A stretch of DNA of 11,778 nt from an uncultured Bacteroidales bacterium (GTDB lineage: Bacteria; Bacteroidota; Bacteroidia; Bacteroidales; UBA932). Below the pieces are notes generated by a model. That model did not search any database. It was given only the letters and a program-made list of their open reading frames with translations, and was not told where the DNA came from. Every line of letters begins with the position of its first letter. Positions within the stretch are counted from its first letter, which is position 1. Below are positions 8,305 to 11,778 of this stretch, piece by piece. Location: positions 1-11,778 of the forward strand of contig CAMNQO010000035.1 of NCBI GenBank assembly GCA_946549475.1, given 5' to 3'. Position numbers and translations under genes: made by a program.

Positions 8305-8509
8305 GGATTAAGGATTGCGTCCGTTTATCATCCGGAAGTTCGGGTACATGTGTTGCCTGACGCACCGGTGAGAAAGGCTTGGGTAGTCCGTCCGGATCTT
8401 CCGCAGTTGTCCATTTTCTTCAGCGGATGCTTTTTCTGCTGTGGCAACAGAAAGTCTCTGCCATCATCCTCCGGGTGAAAAAATAGTTCCCAGTTTTCGA
8501 AAAATAGTG

Positions 8510-8517
8510 TAAATTTG
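8510..8517 (+). promoter_or_regulatory. Possible Bacteroidetes sigma-ABfr -7 element
   Basis: TAAATTTG matches the Bacteroidetes -7 consensus TAnnTTTG exactly. The expected -33 TTTG is not clear: at the usual distance there is only GTTC (8486-8489), with TTTTCG slightly closer (8494-8499). If used, transcription would start around 8523 and give the lipoprotein gene a leader of roughly 185 bases. The exact match in an AT-rich patch before a gene makes it plausible but not proven. Confidence 0.35.
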
Positions 8518-8612
8518 TGGGCGTGAAAATGTTTACCCCATATCCTTGCCGTTTCGCAGTGTCCTCCGACACCCGTCGGGAGTATTTCTTAACAAATACT
8601 GCCATGGAGTAC

Positions 8613-8652
8613 ATTCGTACCAATTTCCTCCGGATGTGTATTCGTGTCAATT
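8613..8652 (+). repeat. Two-copy direct repeat ATTCGTRYCAATT
   Basis: The 13-mer at 8613-8625 (ATTCGTACCAATT) recurs at 8640-8652 (ATTCGTGTCAATT) with two mismatches and a 27-base period. It sits in the presumed leader of the lipoprotein gene, just before the G run. It may be a protein-binding site or a common intergenic repeat; its function is unknown. Confidence 0.6.
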
Positions 8653-8661
8653 CTGGTAGGT

Positions 8662-8670
8662 GGGGGGGGG
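8662..8670 (+). repeat. Homopolymer tract of nine G
   Basis: Nine consecutive G lie 37 bases before the lipoprotein start codon, in otherwise AT-rich sequence. Tracts of this length are prone to slipped-strand length change. In a leader this could alter transcription or RNA folding. It could also be a place where the assembly is wrong by one base. Confidence 0.9.
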
Positions 8671-8707
8671 AATCTTAATCTTCTAAAATTTCTAATCAAT
8701 TTCAATC

Positions 8708-9415
8708 ATGAAGCAGAACTTTCTGAAAGTCCTGCGGACTGTTCTGTTGTCCGCAGGCATGCTGGCTGTTATTGCAGGTTGCAATAAAGACAATCGTAAT
8801 CAAGGTGGCAGCGAGAGGATACCAATTCCCGAAGCGATAGATCTCGGTCTGAGCGTCAAGTGGGCCTCTTTCAATATTGGTGCATCCAAGCCTGAGGAAC
8901 TCGGTAATCTCTACGCCTGGGGCGAGACCCAGACCAGGGACAATTTCGAGTGGGACAATTATAAATATGGTTTATACGAATATGGTAATACTACAATTTA
9001 CAAGTATAATACAAGCAGTTCTGACGGGATGGTGGATAACAAGACTGTCTTGGGTCCGGAAGATGATGTCGCACATGTAAAACTTGGCGGAAACTGGCGC
9101 ATGCCGACGGATGCAGAGTTTTTAGAATTAATAGAAAATTGTTCTTGGGATGCTCTGGGATGGTGTCTTAGAGCGAGAAGTCTGAAGGAGGGCTACACGG
9201 ATAAGTGGATTTTATTCCCCCTTGGACACCGTTCAAATGCCTATCACGGAATTAGACAACACGACTCCTATTGGTCTTCCTCCCTAAAAAGAGATAATCC
9301 GTATATGTCGTGGACTCTTTATCTCATAACCTCAAATTATTATAGTGAAGACAATGTCGAATTGGATGGTCTTGGCCGTTGGAATGGGTGTCCTGTCCGT
9401 GCTGTCACACAATAA
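8708..9415 (+). CDS. Predicted surface lipoprotein with Fibrobacter succinogenes major paralogous-type domain
   Basis: Secreted lipoprotein of 235 aa. Seen: a type II signal peptide with basic start, hydrophobic core and lipobox VIAGC, giving lipidated Cys25; then a short polar linker. From residue 42 the domain has EAIDLGLSVKWASFNIGA, YAWGE (69-73), DNKTVLGPEDDVAHV (110-124), GGNWRMPTDAEFLEL (127-141), YWSSSL (188-193) and a final CPVRAVTQ. This motif series is characteristic of the large Bacteroidales paralogue family with a Fib_succ_major/DUF1566-like domain, which probably has a C-type-lectin-like fold; binding targets are unknown. No Shine-Dalgarno precedes ATG 8708, which is usual for the phylum. 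The gene is clearly AT-richer than its neighbours (16 G+C of 60 in 8941-9000, against 39 of 60 in 7981-8040), which suggests a different origin. Confidence 0.88.
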   Translation: MKQNFLKVLRTVLLSAGMLAVIAGCNKDNRNQGGSERIPIPEAIDLGLSVKWASFNIGASKPEELGNLYAWGETQTRDNFEWDNYKYGLYEYGNTTIYKYNTSSSDGMVDNKTVLGPEDDVAHVKLGGNWRMPTDAEFLELIENCSWDALGWCLRARSLKEGYTDKWILFPLGHRSNAYHGIRQHDSYWSSSLKRDNPYMSWTLYLITSNYYSEDNVELDGLGRWNGCPVRAVTQ

Positions 9416-9605
9416 CCGGGCAAGGCGAGTAAAGTGTCAGGATTTCTCGCACTCTTCCGAGGTGCAGCCTCTATTCTTACTGCCGTCAGGCGCCCAACCC
9501 TGTGGTAAATCTGGCTCGTCCGTTGCCTCCGCGTGAAGGCCTCTCGCGCTTCGATGGCTGCACCAGCCTTGCACATAATCCGTTGTTTTTTTAATAAGTT
9601 GTATA
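9416..9605. other. GC-rich 190-base segment of unknown nature between lipoprotein gene and terminator
   Basis: The segment lies between the lipoprotein stop and the terminator hairpin. It is much richer in G+C than the gene before it, up to about 9580, then turns AT-rich. It contains a 9-base inverted repeat, GGTGCAGCC at 9461-9469 and GGCTGCACC at 9556-9564, each arm having a small local hairpin of its own. Going leftwards on the minus strand from about 9580, I find two frames open for most of the segment: one ATG frame (9340-9576, 78 aa) and one ending at TGA 9437-9439. Neither product resembles a family I can name with certainty. It could be a long structured 3' UTR, a small RNA or a short repeat element. 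Confidence 0.4.
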
Positions 9606-9637
9606 AAAGGACCTACTCTGTTTCGGGTAGGTCCTTT
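9606..9637 (+). terminator. Strong hairpin terminator after the lipoprotein gene
   Basis: A perfect 11-base inverted repeat, AAAGGACCTAC (9606-9616) and GTAGGTCCTTT (9627-9637), encloses a 10-base loop. The right arm ends in TTT, and a looser T-rich stretch (TTAATTTT) follows. The A/T ends on both arms would let it act on either strand. It probably ends the lipoprotein transcript and shields the remnant gene downstream. Confidence 0.85.
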
Positions 9638-9674
9638 GGCTTAATTTTCTGATAAATAAGCTAATGGGTGCAGG

Positions 9675-10085
9675 GTGTTTTGTGTCGTCCTCCTGATGCC
9701 GGGGTCGTTTACGGAGGATTTGCTCCGCCTCCTGTACCGCGCCACGGAACTGGGTTCAATGACCATCGAACAACGGGAGCGCTACGAAGCAACGATGAGA
9801 AACGAATTGGATATCAGTCTTGAGAAACGCTATGTCAAGGAAGAAGCGTTCAAGGAGGGCTGTGAGGAAGGCTTGGCGGAGGGCGAAGCCAGAGGACGCG
9901 AGGAAGGCCTGGCGGAAGGTAAAGCCAGAGGCGAAGCCAAAGGCTGTGAGGAAGGAAGAGCGGAGGGGCGCATCGAGGGACGAGCAGAGGAAGACAATGC
10001 CCGCTCGAAAGAAATCGCCCGTAAGCTGCGTGAGATGGGTATGTCCACTGAGGATATCTTGAAAGCGACGGGTGTGGAAGTCTAA
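9675..10085 (+). pseudogene. Truncated Rpn/PD-(D/E)XK transposase-like protein, C-terminal remnant
   Basis: The 136-residue frame (GTG 9675, or ATG 9696 for 129 aa) matches only the C-terminal end of the Rpn/PD-(D/E)XK nuclease-family transposase proteins common in Bacteroidales. Seen: LLRLLYRATELGSMTIEQRE (16-35) followed by YEATMRNELD, the usual helical segment after the nuclease domain. Next is a charged repeat in which Gly recurs at every fourth residue from 62 to 102 (eleven Gly; EEGL, AEGE, ARGR, AEGK and similar units). The end is ARKLREMGMSTEDILKATG, a typical terminal helix motif. The catalytic nuclease domain is absent: in-frame stop TAA 9657-9659 and the terminator lie immediately upstream. 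I infer a decayed copy, although a translated small coiled protein is possible because the frame is intact. Confidence 0.8.
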
Positions 10086-10130
10086 AAGGTGCGTCCCATC
10101 ACTACTCGCATCTCGGGTTCAAGCCGGCGA

Positions 10131-10158
10131 TTGAATTGCGATTTTTTTCTTACCTTAG
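10131..10158 (+). promoter_or_regulatory. Possible Bacteroidetes-type promoter for the GT2-flippase genes
   Basis: TTG at 10131-10133 is followed after 17 bases by TACCTTAG (10151-10158), one mismatch from the Bacteroidetes -7 consensus TAnnTTTG. A run of seven T lies between them. Transcription would start near 10165, about a dozen bases before ATG 10177. The spacing is slightly short, so this is tentative. It is the only promoter-like sequence I see between the remnant and the glycosyltransferase. Confidence 0.35.
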
Positions 10159-10176
10159 CAGGTTAAACGCTCGTGT

Positions 10177-11130
10177 ATGCCCAAGGTCAGTATCGTCATC
10201 GTCTGCATGAACCGTCCGGACAATCTCTATCCTTGTCTGGAGAGCCTGCGGCAGTACACCCGCGTTTCCCACGAAATCTGGGTGGTAGCCTACCTTTTCG
10301 ACAAGGAGGCGCTGGCGAAGTTGCAAGCCGATTTTCCGACAGTGCATTGGATCGAGAGTGACGAGATCCGGGGCTTTGCGGAGAACAACAACCTGGCACT
10401 GAGGCAGACGCAGGGGGAGTACATCCTTTGTCTCAACGACGACACGCGGATATTCTCTCCGATGGTCGATACGCTGGTGCGGGATTTCGGCAAATTGCCC
10501 GAAGATGCGGCCATCCTTTCTCCAAAGATCGATTTTCCCAACGGTGATACCCAGACTTGCGGGCGGCCGCCCCAGACCGCTTTCCAATACATCCTGGAAC
10601 GGTATCACCTTGACGCCCGCAAGCGGGTGGACGATACGCTGGGGCGTCAGCCCGTCACCCATTCCATCTTCCGGACCGGCGACATCAACGGCGCCTGCTT
10701 TCTGATCCGCCGCAGCGTTTTCGAGGAACTGGGCTGGTTTGACGAACGCTATTTCTTTACCCCCGAGGACATCGCCCTTTCCACCCTGGCCCGCAAGAAA
10801 GGCTACGGAGTGTATGTCGATGTGGACGCGCTGGTCATCCATTATCACCACAAGACGGCGCGGACCGTCATCACGGCGACCAAACCGGCGGGGATGCGGG
10901 GCTTCCTGATGTTCCACGGACACGGCCGCCCCCTGCGCTATTTCTGCCTGGGCTGCATCGTCTGGTGGGCGGAGTTTTGTAAGTTCTGCTGGGCAAGCAT
11001 CCGTTGTGCCGGCAGCCGTAAAAAAGGCCTGCGTATCAAGCGGACCGTCTATGCCCACAACCTGGCCAGCATATTCACGCGCAAAACCCCCAAAGAGATC
11101 TTCCTGAAGTATTATTCCCGTACTGTCTGA
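10177..11130 (+). CDS. Glycosyltransferase family 2 (GT-A fold), rhamnosyltransferase-like
   Basis: Predicted inverting glycosyltransferase of 317 aa. Seen: the GT2 start VSIVIVCMNRPDNLYPCLES at 4-23; GFAENNNLALRQTQGEYIL at about 66-84, like the A/E-NN-x-G/A-L stretch of WbbL-type rhamnosyltransferases; and the metal/nucleotide-sugar motif LNDDT with Asp88 and Asp89. NGACFLIRRSVFEELGWFDE and FFTPEDIALSTLARKKGY form the conserved acceptor-side block with the ED pair. Near the C-terminus a Trp/Cys-rich hydrophobic stretch (CLGCIVWWAEFCKFC) may rest on the membrane. ATG 10177 lies just after the first hydrophobic strand's expected beginning, and no longer frame is better. The TGA stop at 11128-11130 overlaps the flippase ATG (TGATG), suggesting joint expression in a surface-glycan locus. 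The sugar transferred is unknown. Confidence 0.93.
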   Translation: MPKVSIVIVCMNRPDNLYPCLESLRQYTRVSHEIWVVAYLFDKEALAKLQADFPTVHWIESDEIRGFAENNNLALRQTQGEYILCLNDDTRIFSPMVDTLVRDFGKLPEDAAILSPKIDFPNGDTQTCGRPPQTAFQYILERYHLDARKRVDDTLGRQPVTHSIFRTGDINGACFLIRRSVFEELGWFDERYFFTPEDIALSTLARKKGYGVYVDVDALVIHYHHKTARTVITATKPAGMRGFLMFHGHGRPLRYFCLGCIVWWAEFCKFCWASIRCAGSRKKGLRIKRTVYAHNLASIFTRKTPKEIFLKYYSRTV

Positions 11131-11778
11131 TGTCCGAGACCCCGCCTGTCATATCCGAAAAGAGCCGCCGTATCGCCCGCAATACGGTTTTCCTGTATGT
11201 GCGCATGCTCGTGCTGATGCTCGTCGGACTCTTCACTTCGCGGGTCGTCCTGCACAATCTGGGTCAGGTGGATTTCGGTCTCTACGGTGCGGTGGCAGGC
11301 GTCGTCACCCTGTGTACCGTCCTGACGGAGTCGATGGCCGGCGCCATCTCCCGTTTCGTGGCCTTTGAACTGGGGAGCGGGCAGGGACAGAGCCGGAAAG
11401 TGTTCCAGACGGCCCTCTGCGTGCAACTGGTGCTTTCGCTGGCGGTCGTGCTGCTTTGCGAGACCGCTGGCTTGTGGTGGATTGACCACAAGATGGTGAT
11501 TCCTCCCGAACGCATGGGTGCTGCACACGGGGTCTTTCAATTTTCGGTGCTGACCCTGGTCATTCAGTTGATGAGCGTGCCCTACCATGCGGAGATTCTC
11601 GCCCACGAAAGGATGGATGCCTATGCGCTGATCAGCATTTTCGAGGGCCTCGGTAAACTGGCCGTCGCGTTTCTGCTCCTCCGGGCCCCGATTGACCGGC
11701 TGGTGTGGTACGCCGCCCTGCTGGCTCTGGTCAGCCTGCTTACACGCATCATTTATAGCCTGTTCTGCCGCCGCAACT
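11130..11778 (+). CDS. Polysaccharide/lipid-linked oligosaccharide flippase (Wzx-like), N-terminal part
   Basis: The frame is open from ATG 11130 to the end of the window (216 complete codons), so the gene is cut by the window edge. The product is a polytopic membrane protein of the Wzx/MOP flippase type, which moves lipid-linked glycan repeat units across the inner membrane. Seen: a basic cytoplasmic start (SEKSRRIARNTVFLYVRML), then TSRVVLHNLGQVDFGLYGAV at about 37-56, like the conserved first-helix pair of Wzx proteins. SRFVAFELGSG and IPPERMGAAHGVFQFSVLT follow, both close to patterns I recall from Bacteroides LPS flippases, and then VPYHAEILAHERMDAYA. At least five hydrophobic segments are visible. 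The start overlaps the glycosyltransferase stop (TGATG). Substrate cannot be told; O-antigen, capsule or exopolysaccharide are all possible. Confidence 0.9.
   Translation, partial: MSETPPVISEKSRRIARNTVFLYVRMLVLMLVGLFTSRVVLHNLGQVDFGLYGAVAGVVTLCTVLTESMAGAISRFVAFELGSGQGQSRKVFQTALCVQLVLSLAVVLLCETAGLWWIDHKMVIPPERMGAAHGVFQFSVLTLVIQLMSVPYHAEILAHERMDAYALISIFEGLGKLAVAFLLLRAPIDRLVWYAALLALVSLLTRIIYSLFCRRN

Larger units (their letters stand above)
8305..8707 (+). other. 403-base intergenic region between the operon and the lipoprotein gene
   Basis: I see no convincing gene here. The region contains an imperfect hairpin at 8433-8453 (arms 8433-8441 and 8445-8453, eight of nine positions paired). That hairpin has no T-run after it, so it is a poor candidate for the terminator of the upstream operon. 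Further elements are a Bacteroidetes-type -7 promoter match at 8510-8517, small hairpins at 8566-8579 (CCGAC/GTCGG) and 8581-8600 (AGTATTT/AAATACT), a 13-base direct repeat, and nine G in a row. A 49-codon frame (8529-8678) starts 11 bases after the promoter match and ends just past the G run. It resembles nothing I know, and a minus-strand frame covers much of the same bases, so I do not call it a gene. Most likely this is a long regulatory leader. Confidence 0.5.

Noticed and set aside
8420..8650. 76-codon minus-strand frame in the intergenic region
   Set aside because: No recognisable motif, overlaps the leader elements and the + strand 49-codon frame; coding evidence is equal and weak for both.
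8529..8678. 49-codon + strand frame after the promoter-like motif
   Set aside because: No homology recognised and no ribosome binding site; kept only as an observation on the leader.
10113..10128. GGGTTCAAGCC resembling a tRNA T-arm, as for a tRNA end or attachment site
   Set aside because: The flanking bases form only three to four pairs, and no acceptor, anticodon or CCA-side structure can be drawn.
10106..10148. Possible terminator after the Rpn remnant (T7 run at 10142-10148)
   Set aside because: The only hairpin before it is bulged and ends more than ten bases from the T run.
10150..11058. 302-codon minus-strand frame opposite the GT2 gene
   Set aside because: The + strand shows clear GT2 motifs; the minus product resembles nothing.
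1..11778. CRISPR arrays, rRNA, tRNA or complete insertion sequences
   Set aside because: No regularly spaced repeats, no RNA gene cores and no intact transposase or paired terminal repeats were found by reading both strands.

Overview
The window looks like a chromosomal segment of a GC-rich Bacteroidales-type bacterium (phylum Bacteroidota). This rests on family-level resemblance, not on a marker gene. The cell-shape genes run in the order mreB-mreC-mreD-mrdA-rodA, with a long RodA. There is a lipoprotein with the DLGLSVKWAS-type domain common in Bacteroidales, and a remnant of an Rpn/PD-(D/E)XK transposase-like protein. The truncated flippase matches Bacteroides-type Wzx proteins as I remember them. 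Shine-Dalgarno sequences are mostly absent, and start codons overlap upstream stop codons. All convincing genes are on the + strand.

Region 1 (1-8304) is one uninterrupted run of genes: the C-terminal part of MreB, MreC, MreD, PBP2 (mrdA), RodA, a GT4-type glycosyltransferase, a radical SAM protein and a second GT4-type glycosyltransferase. Every junction overlaps: TGATG between mreB and mreC, and ATGA at all six later junctions. The first five genes encode the elongasome, which builds sidewall peptidoglycan: MreB filament, MreC/MreD membrane scaffold, PBP2 transpeptidase and RodA glycan polymerase. The last three form an unexpected glycosyltransferase - radical SAM - glycosyltransferase module that appears translationally coupled to it. 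I regard this as the most interesting feature of the window.

Region 2 (8305-10176) breaks the pattern. It holds a 403-base non-coding stretch with a possible promoter, a direct repeat, small hairpins and a run of nine G. An AT-rich gene for a predicted surface lipoprotein follows, then a GC-rich stretch of unknown nature and a strong hairpin terminator. Last comes an N-terminally truncated Rpn-family remnant made largely of a four-residue Gly-spaced repeat. The shift in base composition and the transposase-like remnant suggest an accessory insertion between two envelope-glycan loci.

Region 3 (10177-11778) starts a second glycan locus: a GT2-family glycosyltransferase overlapping (TGATG) a Wzx-like polysaccharide flippase that runs off the end of the window. 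Together these genes suggest assembly of a lipid-linked surface glycan, but the product cannot be deduced from the sequence.
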